Shown piece by piece: positions 20,747-32,029 of a DNA stretch of 64,000 nucleotides; the first letter of the stretch is position 1; the number at the start of each line of letters is the position of its first letter. The notes under the pieces are model-generated. The model worked only from the letters and a program-made list of their open reading frames with translations, ran no database searches and was not told the origin of the DNA. Position numbers and translations under genes: made by a program. Source of the stretch: Bacillus sp. (in: firmicutes) (GTDB taxonomy: Bacteria > Bacillota > Bacilli > Bacillales > Bacillaceae); contig JAPSLU010000001.1 in the NCBI GenBank assembly GCA_031180405.1, positions 1-64,000 on the forward strand, in the 5' to 3' direction.

Positions 20747-22349
20747 TGATGACCGACAAATTTTGCGTATCATGAAAAAGGTCATTCCATGGGATAAACT
20801 TGGAATTACATGCGTAGGAGAAGGAACTGACGGTGAGGTTGGCCTTCAGTTAATCAAGGAAAACAATCCTGATATTGTGTTAACAGACATCTATATGCCG
20901 ATTATGAATGGGATGGAAATGCTTCAACATTCCAGAGAAAATGGATTTGATGGTAAAGTGGTCATTTTGAGTGGATATTCAGACTTTGAATATGCTAGGA
21001 CGGCTTTGCGATTAAATGTTCATGATTATCTTTCAAAGCCTGTTAGTATAGAAACAATTGAAACCGTCTTGACTGGCATTATTCAAGGGCTTGAGAAAGA
21101 AAAGGAAAAGCAACTTGATCAAGAGGACTTAAGCCATAAACTGGAATACTATCAATCTCTCTATTCAAATTCCTGGATAAAATCAATGATGATGGGGATT
21201 GAAGATCAGTCTACGATGGAATTCAAACAAGAAAATTCACATATGGTAGACCAGCGACATATGGTGATTTCAATCCAAATTCATAAAAGTGAATATGAAC
21301 AATTGGAACTACAGAGACCTGATTGGGCTACCATAAGAAATATGCTTAGAGACATACATAAGAAATCAGCATTTACCTCTTTGAAAAATGTGGAATGGGT
21401 TGAATTAAGCTTACATCATTCAGCTATTTTGCTTTCATTTGACAAAGAAGAAGAGTTTAGAAACTGTTCGAAATTCTCTAAGTCCCTTGTAGAGGATTTG
21501 GTAAATGTGATGGCACATTCAATCCATCAACCCATAAGTATTGGAATTGGACGATTAAAAGAAAACTGGACAGAAATAGCTTCTTCTACAGAGGAAGCGA
21601 TTCAAGCTGCGTATTTTTCTACAGATGAGCATATCATTCAATGTTTTGAGGAAATAGAACAAAAAGAATGTGAGATTCCAAAAATAAAGCTAGATTTTAA
21701 AAGGCCTGTCCAATTTTATCGAGAGCTTTCAGCTACCATTAAGAACAATCAATTTGATCAAACATTAGATTTAGTTGAAACATTTACAAAAAGTTGTGTA
21801 GAAAAAAACTCATATCTTCCATACCAATGGCAACTGTTATGTAAGGAAATATGGATTGTTTTGACTTATAATCTCTATGATAATGGAATCAACTTAGAAG
21901 AAATTTTTGATGAGAAAAAAGTGAATCGTCAAATAGATAGGATTGAAACAAAGGATCAATTTGAAGACTGGTTACGAAAAAGTATCATGACTATAGCTGA
22001 CTATCAAAAAATGAATGATAAAGAAAATATAAGACATAAGCAGGCAGTAGATTATATGATTCAATATATACATGACCACTATGCTGAAAATATCACTCTT
22101 AACGAACTTTGTGAACAAGTCTATATTTCTAGAAACTACCTTAGCCAAATTTTTAAAAAAGCAACAGGTCTATCATTTAATCATTATGTAAATAAGGTAA
22201 GAATGGATAAAGCTAAATATTTAATATTGGAGGGGAATTATTTAATATACGAGGTTGCAGAAAAGGTTGGATTCAAGAATACTCCTTATTTCAGTTCGTT
22301 ATTTAAGAAGTATACGGGGGTTAATCCAACAGATTTATTAAAACAATAA
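20724..22349 (+). CDS. YesN-type response regulator with AraC DNA-binding domain
   Basis: IIDDDRQILR...DIVLTDIYMPIMNG receiver; C-term AraC HTH YISRNYLSQIFKKATGLSFNHYVNKVRM. Confidence 0.92.
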   Translation: MWKAIIIDDDRQILRIMKKVIPWDKLGITCVGEGTDGEVGLQLIKENNPDIVLTDIYMPIMNGMEMLQHSRENGFDGKVVILSGYSDFEYARTALRLNVHDYLSKPVSIETIETVLTGIIQGLEKEKEKQLDQEDLSHKLEYYQSLYSNSWIKSMMMGIEDQSTMEFKQENSHMVDQRHMVISIQIHKSEYEQLELQRPDWATIRNMLRDIHKKSAFTSLKNVEWVELSLHHSAILLSFDKEEEFRNCSKFSKSLVEDLVNVMAHSIHQPISIGIGRLKENWTEIASSTEEAIQAAYFSTDEHIIQCFEEIEQKECEIPKIKLDFKRPVQFYRELSATIKNNQFDQTLDLVETFTKSCVEKNSYLPYQWQLLCKEIWIVLTYNLYDNGINLEEIFDEKKVNRQIDRIETKDQFEDWLRKSIMTIADYQKMNDKENIRHKQAVDYMIQYIHDHYAENITLNELCEQVYISRNYLSQIFKKATGLSFNHYVNKVRMDKAKYLILEGNYLIYEVAEKVGFKNTPYFSSLFKKYTGVNPTDLLKQ

Positions 22350-22356
22350 AAGGATT

Positions 22357-22419
22357 GTTAGATTTTAAAAACAATTGTGCATCCTTCTTATATAAACACA
22401 CATGTAAGCGCTTTATACT
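22357..22419 (+). promoter_or_regulatory. Module A regulon motif + cre-like site + -10 (site 3)
   Basis: TTAGATTTTAAAAACAATTGTGCATCCTTCTTAT; TTGTGCAT at 22375, TATACT at 22414 (39 nt); ATGTAAGCGCTTTA overlaps the -10. Confidence 0.7.
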
Positions 22420-22456
22420 TAAACACAAGAAACAATTAAATTTCTAAGGGGGATGG

Positions 22457-23755
22457 ATGTTTGTGAAGAAAAATATCAAAAAATGGCTGGTTTTAATGAT
22501 TGCTTCAATTCTAATGATGAGTTTGGTAGCTTGTAGTGCAAGTACGAATAGTAAATCAGATAATAGCTCATCTTCAGATGATTCAAACACTAAGTTACGA
22601 ATTGTATGGTGGGGATCACAAGAAAGACATGATGCAACATTAAAAGCAATAGAACTATATGAAGAGAAAAATCCAAATGTATCATTTGAAGTAGAATTCT
22701 CTGGATGGGATGGCTACTGGGATAAACTAGCTACTCAAGCTGCAGCAAAAAATGCACCTGATATTATCCAAATGGATGCTTCATATTTACAAGAATATGC
22801 TGGAAGAAATCAACTTGCCGACTTATCAGGAGTTAATACTTCAGATATAGACCCATCTCTAGTTGAATCAGGGAAATATAAGGATAAGGCATATGCTGTA
22901 CCATTAGGAAATAACGCTATTGGAATGGTTTACAATAAATCGGCTTTTGAAAAATTAGGGGTAGAGCCACCTGAAAATGGTTGGACGTGGGATGATCTGT
23001 TTACATTAGCAAAAGAAATTCAACCTAAGTTAGAAGATGGTGTATATGCTTTAAGAGACTTTACTTATGACCCAGGAGTTTACGAACTGTATCAATTAAG
23101 TAAGGGGAAAGGCCATTTATCTAAGGAAGATGGATCGTTTAATATTGATAAAGAAACATGGTTAGAATGGCAAAGTATTTTTAAAGAGTTAAGAGAACTT
23201 GGTGTTGTTACTCCACCAGACGTGACTGTTTCAGAACAAGAATATGACCCAAAACAAGATTTGTTATTGAATAATACTGTTTTAATTAAGCAGTCATTTG
23301 CCGCACAATTCCCAAGTTATGATAGTGTTCAACCAGGAAGCTATGCACTAGTAACAGCACCTAGAAGTGATGAAGCAGGTGGCTATCTAAAACCATCAAT
23401 GTTCTGGTCTGTTAGTGAACATTCTAAAAATAAGGAAGAAGCTCAGAAGTTTGTTGATTTCTTCATCAATGACCCTGAAGCAGCAGAGATCTTAGGCGTT
23501 TCTCGTGGTATTCCGGTTTCTAATAAAATATTAGAAACATTGAGTCCAAGCTTTAGTGAATCAGAGACTGCTCAGTTAACGTTAATAAACGAAACGGCAC
23601 CAGACGCTCAACCATTTAATGGTGGACCAAAAGGCTGGGGAGATTTCGCAAATAATGGATATAGACAAGTTGGTGAACAACTAACCTTTGGTCAAATTGA
23701 GCCTGAAGAAGCATTTGAAGAAATAAAGAGAGAATATGAAGATACAATTAATTAA
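22457..23755 (+). CDS. Carbohydrate ABC transporter substrate-binding lipoprotein
   Basis: Lipobox SLVACS; LRIVWWGSQERHDATLKAIELYEEKNP. Confidence 0.92.
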   Translation: MFVKKNIKKWLVLMIASILMMSLVACSASTNSKSDNSSSSDDSNTKLRIVWWGSQERHDATLKAIELYEEKNPNVSFEVEFSGWDGYWDKLATQAAAKNAPDIIQMDASYLQEYAGRNQLADLSGVNTSDIDPSLVESGKYKDKAYAVPLGNNAIGMVYNKSAFEKLGVEPPENGWTWDDLFTLAKEIQPKLEDGVYALRDFTYDPGVYELYQLSKGKGHLSKEDGSFNIDKETWLEWQSIFKELRELGVVTPPDVTVSEQEYDPKQDLLLNNTVLIKQSFAAQFPSYDSVQPGSYALVTAPRSDEAGGYLKPSMFWSVSEHSKNKEEAQKFVDFFINDPEAAEILGVSRGIPVSNKILETLSPSFSESETAQLTLINETAPDAQPFNGGPKGWGDFANNGYRQVGEQLTFGQIEPEEAFEEIKREYEDTIN

Positions 23756-23765
23756 TTTTAATAAT

Positions 23766-23795
23766 AAAAGGTTACCTGATGGTAACCTTTTATTA
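23766..23795 (+). terminator. Terminator
   Basis: AAAAGGTTACC-TGAT-GGTAACCTTTT. Confidence 0.85.
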
Positions 23796-23881
23796 TGATA
23801 GGAAATGGTCAAGAGGTGAATGTTTTAACGTATTGCCTACACTTATAGAATTAGTCTTTATATATTAGAGGAGGAGTTATT

Positions 23882-24682
23882 ATGGCTCTTATAAATTCTA
23901 ACTATTATAGCTTTTCTTTAAAACGTACTGTGGAAATAAACGTTATTATCCCTACTCCAGAGGGAGATGAGCAAATTACTGATAAAAAAACACAAGATTC
24001 GTATCAGTATGAACAAGGGCTTAGAGTAGTTTATCTTCTACATGGAGCTTATGGTAATTATAGCTCATGGACAAGGTTCAGTAATATTGAACGTTATGCA
24101 CAGAAACATTGCTGTGCAGTAGTAATGGCATCAGCCGAAAACAGTTTTTATCAGGATATGAGACATGGAGGTGCATTTTTTACTTTCTTTTCAAAAGAAC
24201 TTCCTACAATGATTACCAGTCTTTTTCCGGTAAGTAAGAGGCGAGAAGATACTTATATTGCAGGTTTATCGATGGGTGGTTATGGTGCATGGTTTTTAGC
24301 ACTCTCCAATCCGAATATGTATTCTAAAGCGGCAAGTTTATCAGGAGCACTAGATATTGCTATGCTTTACGATAATTCGAAAAAAGGTTCTATTCCAGGC
24401 CCCTTTATATGGGAGGACATTTTTGAAGATCCATCACATCTTAAAGGAAGTAGGGCCGATTTATTTTATCTGCTTTCCCGGTGCAAAGAATCTGGTGTCA
24501 TACCAGAGTTATATCAAGCTTGTGGGACAGAAGACTTCTTATATCCTATGAACCAATCAGTTCGCGATCGTATCAAAGATTCTGGGGTAGAATTTATCTA
24601 TGAAGAAGGAACAGGGGACCACGACTGGGATTACTGGGATAGCTATATACAACATGTTTTGGAATGGATGATGAAGAAGTAG
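23882..24682 (+). CDS. Esterase D / S-formylglutathione-hydrolase-like alpha/beta hydrolase
   Basis: YLLHGAYGNYSSW, AGLSMGGYGAW nucleophile elbow, GTGDHDWDYWD. Confidence 0.85.
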   Translation: MALINSNYYSFSLKRTVEINVIIPTPEGDEQITDKKTQDSYQYEQGLRVVYLLHGAYGNYSSWTRFSNIERYAQKHCCAVVMASAENSFYQDMRHGGAFFTFFSKELPTMITSLFPVSKRREDTYIAGLSMGGYGAWFLALSNPNMYSKAASLSGALDIAMLYDNSKKGSIPGPFIWEDIFEDPSHLKGSRADLFYLLSRCKESGVIPELYQACGTEDFLYPMNQSVRDRIKDSGVEFIYEEGTGDHDWDYWDSYIQHVLEWMMKK

Positions 24683-24773
24683 AATTATAATGCTTGTTTA
24701 TAAAAATCAATCTCGTTAAAGTCAACAGCGAATAAGGAGTAATATGTTGTAATTTGAAGATGTAAGAAATGGG

Positions 24774-24815
24774 GGTGCTCAAAAGTCGATAAATAACGAC
24801 CTTTTGAGCACCTTT
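24774..24815. terminator. Bidirectional terminator
   Basis: GGTGCTCAAAAGTCG...CGACCTTTTGAGCACC. Confidence 0.8.
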
Positions 24816-24946
24816 CTCTATATCTAGACCATCGGGTCAGCCAAACAACTAATAATTCTAAGTTTCAACAATAAAGAGCTTTTATGCTATATTATAAAAA
24901 ATAGATACTTTAAATTTTTTGAACGATAATAAAGGAGGGAAGAGAA

Positions 24947-25492
24947 ATGGACCAAAAAGTACTCCCAGTAATGTCAAATATGAAAGAATTTGAGTCCTTT
25001 CTAAAAAGCCCTTTTGAGATTGGTGTTTTTATGGAAACTCACATAGCCCAGTTAAAAAATATTCATATGATGGCAGAGGCACATAAGAAAAAGATTCTTT
25101 ATCATGTTGATTTGATAAATGGCTTGAAAAATGATGAGCATGCGACAGAATATCTTTGTCAGGAATTCAAGCCCTATGGTCTCATTTCTACAAAATCAAG
25201 CGTAATATTGAAAGCGAAGCAAAAAGGGGTCTTAGCTGTACAGAGGATCTTTTTAATTGATTCACATGCACTTGAAAAAAGTATTAAATTGCTTAAGAAA
25301 ACAAACCCGGATTTTATAGAAGTACTTCCGGGAGCAATGCCTAGCCTTATTCAAGAAGTAAAGAAGCGAATCAACATTCCAATGTTTGCAGGAGGCTTTA
25401 TCAAAACTCCCGAACAGGTACAAAATGCACTAGATGCAGGTGCTGTTACGGTTACAACTTCTAATAAAGAGCTTTGGCAATCGTTTATTTAG
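24947..25492 (+). CDS. glpP: Glycerol-3-phosphate responsive antiterminator
   Basis: VLPVMSNMKEFESFLKS, HVDLINGL, FIEVLPGAMPSLI, AGGFIKTPEQV. Confidence 0.92.
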   Translation: MDQKVLPVMSNMKEFESFLKSPFEIGVFMETHIAQLKNIHMMAEAHKKKILYHVDLINGLKNDEHATEYLCQEFKPYGLISTKSSVILKAKQKGVLAVQRIFLIDSHALEKSIKLLKKTNPDFIEVLPGAMPSLIQEVKKRINIPMFAGGFIKTPEQVQNALDAGAVTVTTSNKELWQSFI

Positions 25493-25543
25493 ATAGGTTT
25501 TGGGGAATTTGTTATTGGTGTTTTAAAACAAAAACTTTTTTAT

Positions 25544-25673
25544 GGTTGATTGTAGTGGAAGGATGCGAGACTCCTGCGGGAGAAGTGGGACAGGTGAGAC
25601 CCCGCAGGCGCATGCCGAGGAGGCTCACCGCCCACCCCGCGGAAAGCGAGCAATCCTGGAACGGAAATCAACC
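25544..25673. repeat. Dispersed 130-bp structured repeat, copy 3
   Basis: GGTTGATTGTAGTGG...GCGAGACTCCTGCGGGAG...GACAGGTGAGACCCCGCAGG...GGAAATCAACC. Confidence 0.9.
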
Positions 25674-25789
25674 ATCTCGGCATACCCCGTTATAGCAACA
25701 AAGTTGACGAAATTGGCCTTTTATTTAAATGATTCGGTTATTATGTTGTTGATAAAAATACTCATTTTTAAAGTTGTGCAATAAAACAA

Positions 25790-25819
25790 TTGACATCGTT
25801 TTCAGCCCCAGAGTATAAT
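25790..25819 (+). promoter_or_regulatory. SigA-type promoter of glpK
   Basis: TTGACA (25790) - 18 nt - TATAAT (25814). Confidence 0.75.
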
Positions 25820-25850
25820 TTACTATAAGTTAATACAAGTGACGGAGATT

Positions 25851-25907
25851 GGGAGATTCACACAGAAATACCTTCTTAGATGGTTTCTGTGGAATCTTCC
25901 TTTTTTT
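25851..25907 (+). terminator. GlpP-type leader terminator upstream of glpK
   Basis: GGGAGATTCACACAGAAA...TTTCTGTGGAATCTTCCTTTTTTT between promoter and glpK. Confidence 0.8.
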
Positions 25908-25955
25908 ATGACACTTTGGAAAAATATATATAAATTTCTGATTAAGAATCGCTAA

Positions 25956-27473
<1,518 letters not shown>

Positions 27474-27554
27474 TGATTTTTTAAATTTTTCATACACAAG
27501 AAGAAGTTCTTTTGCTATACTAATAATAAGTTAATATTCGGTAGGAGAAACGGA

Positions 27555-27608
27555 GAGACCACGACGCATTACTTTTTACAAGTAATGTAGTTCGTGGTCT
27601 CTTTTTTT
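27555..27608 (+). terminator. GlpP-type leader terminator upstream of glpD
   Basis: GAGACCACGA...TCGTGGTCTCTTTTTTT in glpD leader. Confidence 0.8.
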
Positions 27609-27649
27609 ACGTAAAACAACTAAGCATTTCCTAAAAAGGAGGAAAAAGA

Positions 27650-29329
27650 ATGTTATCAAATATAAAACGTAACGATATTATTTCCAAATTATCTGAGGTC
27701 TCTTTTGATTTATTAGTTATAGGTGGAGGTATTACAGGCTCAGGAATCGCACTTGATGCAACGACTCGAGGAATAAAAACGGCCGTAGTCGAAATGCAAG
27801 ACTTTGCTGCAGGTACATCTAGTCGATCTACAAAGTTAGTTCACGGTGGTTTAAGATACCTAAAACAATTAGACTTCAAGGTTGTGGCAGAGGTTGGGAA
27901 GGAAAGGGCTATTGTCTATGAAAATGGTCCACATGTAACCACACCAGAATGGATGTTACTGCCGTTTTACGAAGGTGGAAATTTTGGTAAATTTATGACC
28001 TCTATTGGACTAAGAGTATATGATTTCCTTGCTGGAGTGAAAAAAAGCGAACGTAGAGTTATGTTTAATGTTGAAGAAACACTTAAGAAGGAGCCTTTAA
28101 TAAAAAAGGATGGTTTAAAGGGCGGCGGCTATTATGTTGAATATCGTACCGATGATGCAAGGTTAACGATTGAAGTGTTAAAGGCTGCGATTGATAAAGG
28201 AGCAACGGCTTTAAATTATGCAAAAGTTCAAGAATTTCTTTATGAAAATGGTAGGGTAGTAGGAGTGCTGGTTGAAGACCAGTTAACTGGAGAGCAATTT
28301 AAAGTAAAGGCAAAGAAAGTAATCAATGCAACTGGTCCATGGGTTGATTCGTTAAGAGAGAAAGATGGATCCAAAAAAGGAAAAGGATTAATTTTATCAA
28401 AAGGAGTTCACATCGTTCTTGATCAGTCACGTTTTCCGTTAAAACAAGCAATCTATTTTGATACAAAAGATGATAAAAGAATGATTTTTGCGATTCCACG
28501 TGGTGGGAAAGCGTATGTAGGAACGACAGATACGTTTTATTATGATGATCCTGTGTCGCCAGAAATCACTCAAGAAGATGTTGACTATATTCTCAATGCC
28601 ATTAATTTTATGTTCCCTGATGTAAAAGCAACTAGAAATGATGTTGAATCATCTTGGGCTGGCGTTCGTCCACTGATCCTAGAAGAAGGAAAAGATCCAT
28701 CAGAAATTTCACGAAAAGATGAAATTTGGGAATCCGATTCAGGGTTAATAACAATCGCAGGCGGAAAATTAACAGGTTACAGAAAGATGGCTGAAATGAT
28801 TGTTAACGTTGTTGCTGAGAAGTTTAACTCTGAAGAAGGTAGAAAGTTCAAAGGTTGTCAAACATTAAAGCTTCCTATTTCAGGTGGAAATGTAGGTGGC
28901 TCTAAGAATTACAATCAATTTGTTCAGTTAACCGCAGAAAAAGGAATGAAGGCAGGTTTATCTCAGGAGGAAGCAACTCATCTGGCTTCTTTCTATGGAT
29001 CAAATGCTCCAATTGTATTTGAACTTTTGCATCATAATAAAGAGGCAGCAAAACAATACGGCATTCCTTTGGTTGTTTTTGCAAAACTGCTTTACGCAAT
29101 CGAATATGAATTGGCTGTTACCCCTGTTGATTTTTATTTTAGAAGAACTGGAAGTCTGTTATTTGATATCGACTCCGTTCATAAATGGAAAACTCAAGTG
29201 AGTAGATATATGGAAGATCAGTTCAAATGGTCAAATACTAACAAAAATAGATTTATCTCTGAACTTGAAAGAGAAATCGAAGCAGCAACAGGGAAGAATT
29301 ATAGTCCTTCGACTGTTTCAAATTATTAA
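27650..29329 (+). CDS. glpD: Aerobic glycerol-3-phosphate dehydrogenase
   Basis: FDLLVIGGGITGSGIALDATTRG, SRSTKLVHGGLRYLKQ. Confidence 0.97.
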   Translation: MLSNIKRNDIISKLSEVSFDLLVIGGGITGSGIALDATTRGIKTAVVEMQDFAAGTSSRSTKLVHGGLRYLKQLDFKVVAEVGKERAIVYENGPHVTTPEWMLLPFYEGGNFGKFMTSIGLRVYDFLAGVKKSERRVMFNVEETLKKEPLIKKDGLKGGGYYVEYRTDDARLTIEVLKAAIDKGATALNYAKVQEFLYENGRVVGVLVEDQLTGEQFKVKAKKVINATGPWVDSLREKDGSKKGKGLILSKGVHIVLDQSRFPLKQAIYFDTKDDKRMIFAIPRGGKAYVGTTDTFYYDDPVSPEITQEDVDYILNAINFMFPDVKATRNDVESSWAGVRPLILEEGKDPSEISRKDEIWESDSGLITIAGGKLTGYRKMAEMIVNVVAEKFNSEEGRKFKGCQTLKLPISGGNVGGSKNYNQFVQLTAEKGMKAGLSQEEATHLASFYGSNAPIVFELLHHNKEAAKQYGIPLVVFAKLLYAIEYELAVTPVDFYFRRTGSLLFDIDSVHKWKTQVSRYMEDQFKWSNTNKNRFISELEREIEAATGKNYSPSTVSNY

Positions 29330-29420
29330 TTGATTTTTTTAACAAAGACTCATTTATAATAGAATGTTGTTTTTTAACTGGTTTATGAATGGAAAGTAAC
29401 CAAGCACATACATTTTAATT

Positions 29421-29446
29421 TAGCATCAAAGTATACGAAAACAGCC
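29421..29446. repeat. Solo tail of the 130-bp repeat family
   Basis: TAGCATCAAAGTATACGAAAACAGCC. Confidence 0.65.
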
Positions 29447-29449
29447 AAA

Positions 29450-29480
29450 AAAATGATCCCTGTTTTACAGGGATCATTTC
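29450..29480. terminator. Bidirectional terminator between glpD and lacI-type gene
   Basis: AAATGATCCCTGT-TTT-ACAGGGATCATTT. Confidence 0.8.
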
Positions 29481-29503
29481 CTATAGCTTATTGAATTATC
29501 ATG

Positions 29504-30496
29504 TTATTTTCTAATAGTACCTGCTAGGGCACAAGAGGTTCTTTCAGCAATTTTTGGTGTTAACTTTTGACTGAGTGGAACAGAACGAGGATCATCCATG
29601 TAATATAACAACGTTTGCACCATCTGTTGAGCAATCTCTTCAACAGGAACACCGACGCTTGTTAATGGAACTTCTAAATTTTCCATCTGTGGGATATTAT
29701 CGTAACTAATGACTGACATATCCTTTGGAATAATATAATTCGCTTGTCTTAGTGAACGGATAATTCCTGCGCTAATGTCAAAGCTAGTTCCAATCATTGC
29801 AGTAGGCTTAAATGGTGAACTTAAGAGGCGATTAGTCGCCATGTATCCATCGTACCAGTCTAGTCCCCCGGTATTAATTAAGTTATGATTACCAGTTTTT
29901 AGTCCGAATGTTTCCATGGCCTGTTGAAATCCGTGATATTTTTCAACTTGTCTTTCGTCCATAAATGAAAAGTCTCCGAGAAAAGCAATGTTTTCATGTC
30001 CTAGGTTGTATAAGTATTCAACAGCAGCATGCATGGCCTCTTTATAATTTACATCAATGACAGGAATAGACTTATTTTGATTAACACCATAAGTCACAAT
30101 AGGCATTGGAAATGTTTTTGGCATATGAATATTGTCTTTATTAAACACGATCGCACCGTCTACCTGGAAACGCTTAAACATGTCAATCGATTCTTCAATT
30201 GAGTTAATAGAAAGAATCATGGAATAGCCATGTTTACTAATCTCTTCATTAATTTTTGTTACTAAGGTCGAAGGAGCTACTCGTTCTAAAGTTGGCCAGA
30301 TCAACCCAATAACATTCGATTGCTTAGAAACGAGTCTTTGTGCAGCATAATTTGGTTCATACCCCATCTCTTTTGCTAGTTTAATAATTTTATCTTTTGT
30401 TTCCTGTCTTACAAGAGGGCTATCATTTAATGCTTTTGATACAGTTGAATAGCTAACACCAATCTTTTTTGCAATATCTTTTATCGTGATTGTCAT
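29504..30496 (-). CDS. LacI family transcriptional regulator
   Basis: MTITIKDIAKKIGVSYSTVSKALNDSPLVRQETKDKI. Confidence 0.95.
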   Translation of the reverse strand: MTITIKDIAKKIGVSYSTVSKALNDSPLVRQETKDKIIKLAKEMGYEPNYAAQRLVSKQSNVIGLIWPTLERVAPSTLVTKINEEISKHGYSMILSINSIEESIDMFKRFQVDGAIVFNKDNIHMPKTFPMPIVTYGVNQNKSIPVIDVNYKEAMHAAVEYLYNLGHENIAFLGDFSFMDERQVEKYHGFQQAMETFGLKTGNHNLINTGGLDWYDGYMATNRLLSSPFKPTAMIGTSFDISAGIIRSLRQANYIIPKDMSVISYDNIPQMENLEVPLTSVGVPVEEIAQQMVQTLLYYMDDPRSVPLSQKLTPKIAERTSCALAGTIRK

Positions 30497-30701
30497 ATGA
30501 ATTCACCAACTATCTATATATTAAAAATGAATTAATGTATCATTTAATAATAACGTTGTTAAAGATTAACCAATAAATTATTTGTATTTATATTTTTACA
30601 GGAAAATGGCAAAAAGTCAAACGCTTTCAATATTTGAAAATATAAAAATTTTAAGAAAAAACACTTGAATTGTTAGGATCAATAAGTTAGTATAAAAGTG
30701 T

Positions 30702-30719
30702 AATAACAACGTTGTTATT
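30702..30719. promoter_or_regulatory. LacI-type operator
   Basis: Perfect 18-bp palindrome AATAACAACGTTGTTATT, adjacent related half ATAACGTTG at 30722; third similar site AATAATAACGTTGTTAAAG near 30547-30565. Confidence 0.7.
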
Positions 30720-30919
30720 TTGATAACGTTGAATGTAAACCCTTTATTTTTTGCGAATCGTGTAAGCGTTCGCTAGGTTAAGAAGTATGATTTTTCATTT
30801 AATAGGAAAAGTGTAATTTACTATTCTAGAAAACATATTTTTTAAAAAAGAATAATGAAAGGGATTACAGACTTATTGCATGTACCTATTATATAACTCT
30901 TAAACTAGGGGGAACAACA

Positions 30920-31951
30920 ATGAAGATGAAAAAGTTATTATCAATAGCAGCAACTAGTATTTTATCTCTGTCACTATTAACTGCGTGTGGATCAGGCAGC
31001 ACTGGTGGAAGCGGTTCAGAAGGCGGGAGTGAAAAGTCAGTTTCTCTGCGTTTAGCACATAACCAACCAGAGGATCATCCTGTTCATACGTCTTTAATGG
31101 AGTTTACAAAACTAACTGAGGAAAATTCAGGTGGAAATGTAAAGGTAGACCTTTTTCCAAATGGACAATTAGGGCAAGAGCGTGATGTGATTGAACTTGT
31201 GAAGTCAGGTACTCTAGATATGGCTAAAGTAAGTGCAAGTGCATTGGAAGCGTTTAATTCAAACTATGCGATCTTCTCACTTCCATATGTATTTCAAAGT
31301 AAAGACCACTACTATGAAGTAATGGATAATAGTGAGGCTGTTCAAGAAATTTTCCAAGGTACGAAGGATGAAGGATATATTGCTATCGGTTGGTATGATG
31401 CAGGTCAGCGCAGTATTTACACAGCTGATAAAAAAGTGGAATCTCCAGCTGATATGAGTGGTATGAAAATTCGTGTTCAAGAAAGTCCAACATCTATCGC
31501 AATGATTGAAGCAATGGGTGGAGCACCAACTCCAATGTCGTTTGGAGAAGTTTATACATCTCTACAACAAGGTGTCATTGACGGAGCAGAGAACAATGAA
31601 ACCGCATTAACAAATAATAAACACGGTGAAGTTGCAAAAACGTACACGTATACAGAACACCAGTATGTTCCTGATGTGTTAATTGTAAGCACTAACATGT
31701 GGGATAAGCTGTCAGAGGACCAGAAAAAAGCTGTTCAAGATGCTGCGAAAGCATCTACTGAGAGTCATAAAGATGTATGGGCAAAAGCAGTTGAAAAATC
31801 TATTAAAGAATCAGAGGGAATGGGAGTAACTTTCCATACAATTGATAAACAGGCCTTTATTGATGCAGCAACACCATTACATGAAAAATATAAATCAGAA
31901 AATGAAAACAACAAAAAATTCTTTGATGACATCCAAAGTCATCTTAAATAA
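30920..31951 (+). CDS. TRAP transporter substrate-binding protein DctP family
   Basis: Lipobox LLTACG; LRLAHNQPEDHPVH, GMKIRVQESP, GEVYTSLQQGVIDGAEN. Confidence 0.93.
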   Translation: MKMKKLLSIAATSILSLSLLTACGSGSTGGSGSEGGSEKSVSLRLAHNQPEDHPVHTSLMEFTKLTEENSGGNVKVDLFPNGQLGQERDVIELVKSGTLDMAKVSASALEAFNSNYAIFSLPYVFQSKDHYYEVMDNSEAVQEIFQGTKDEGYIAIGWYDAGQRSIYTADKKVESPADMSGMKIRVQESPTSIAMIEAMGGAPTPMSFGEVYTSLQQGVIDGAENNETALTNNKHGEVAKTYTYTEHQYVPDVLIVSTNMWDKLSEDQKKAVQDAAKASTESHKDVWAKAVEKSIKESEGMGVTFHTIDKQAFIDAATPLHEKYKSENENNKKFFDDIQSHLK

Positions 31952-31964
31952 TTCGTAAGACCAC

Positions 31965-32003
31965 TAGGCCTCTTTTTCTGATACATGCAGAAAGAGAGGC
32001 CTA
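31965..32003 (+). terminator. Intercistronic hairpin between dctP and dctQ homologues
   Basis: TAGGCCTCTTTTTCTG...CAGAAAGAGAGGCCTA, no strong T-run after. Confidence 0.6.
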
Positions 32004-32029
32004 AAATTTAAAAAGAAGGTGACGATCCT

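Noticed and set aside
25474-25784. ORFs 25474..25695 and 25542..25784
   Set aside because: Both read through repeat copy 3; Arg/Pro-rich translation of a structured repeat.
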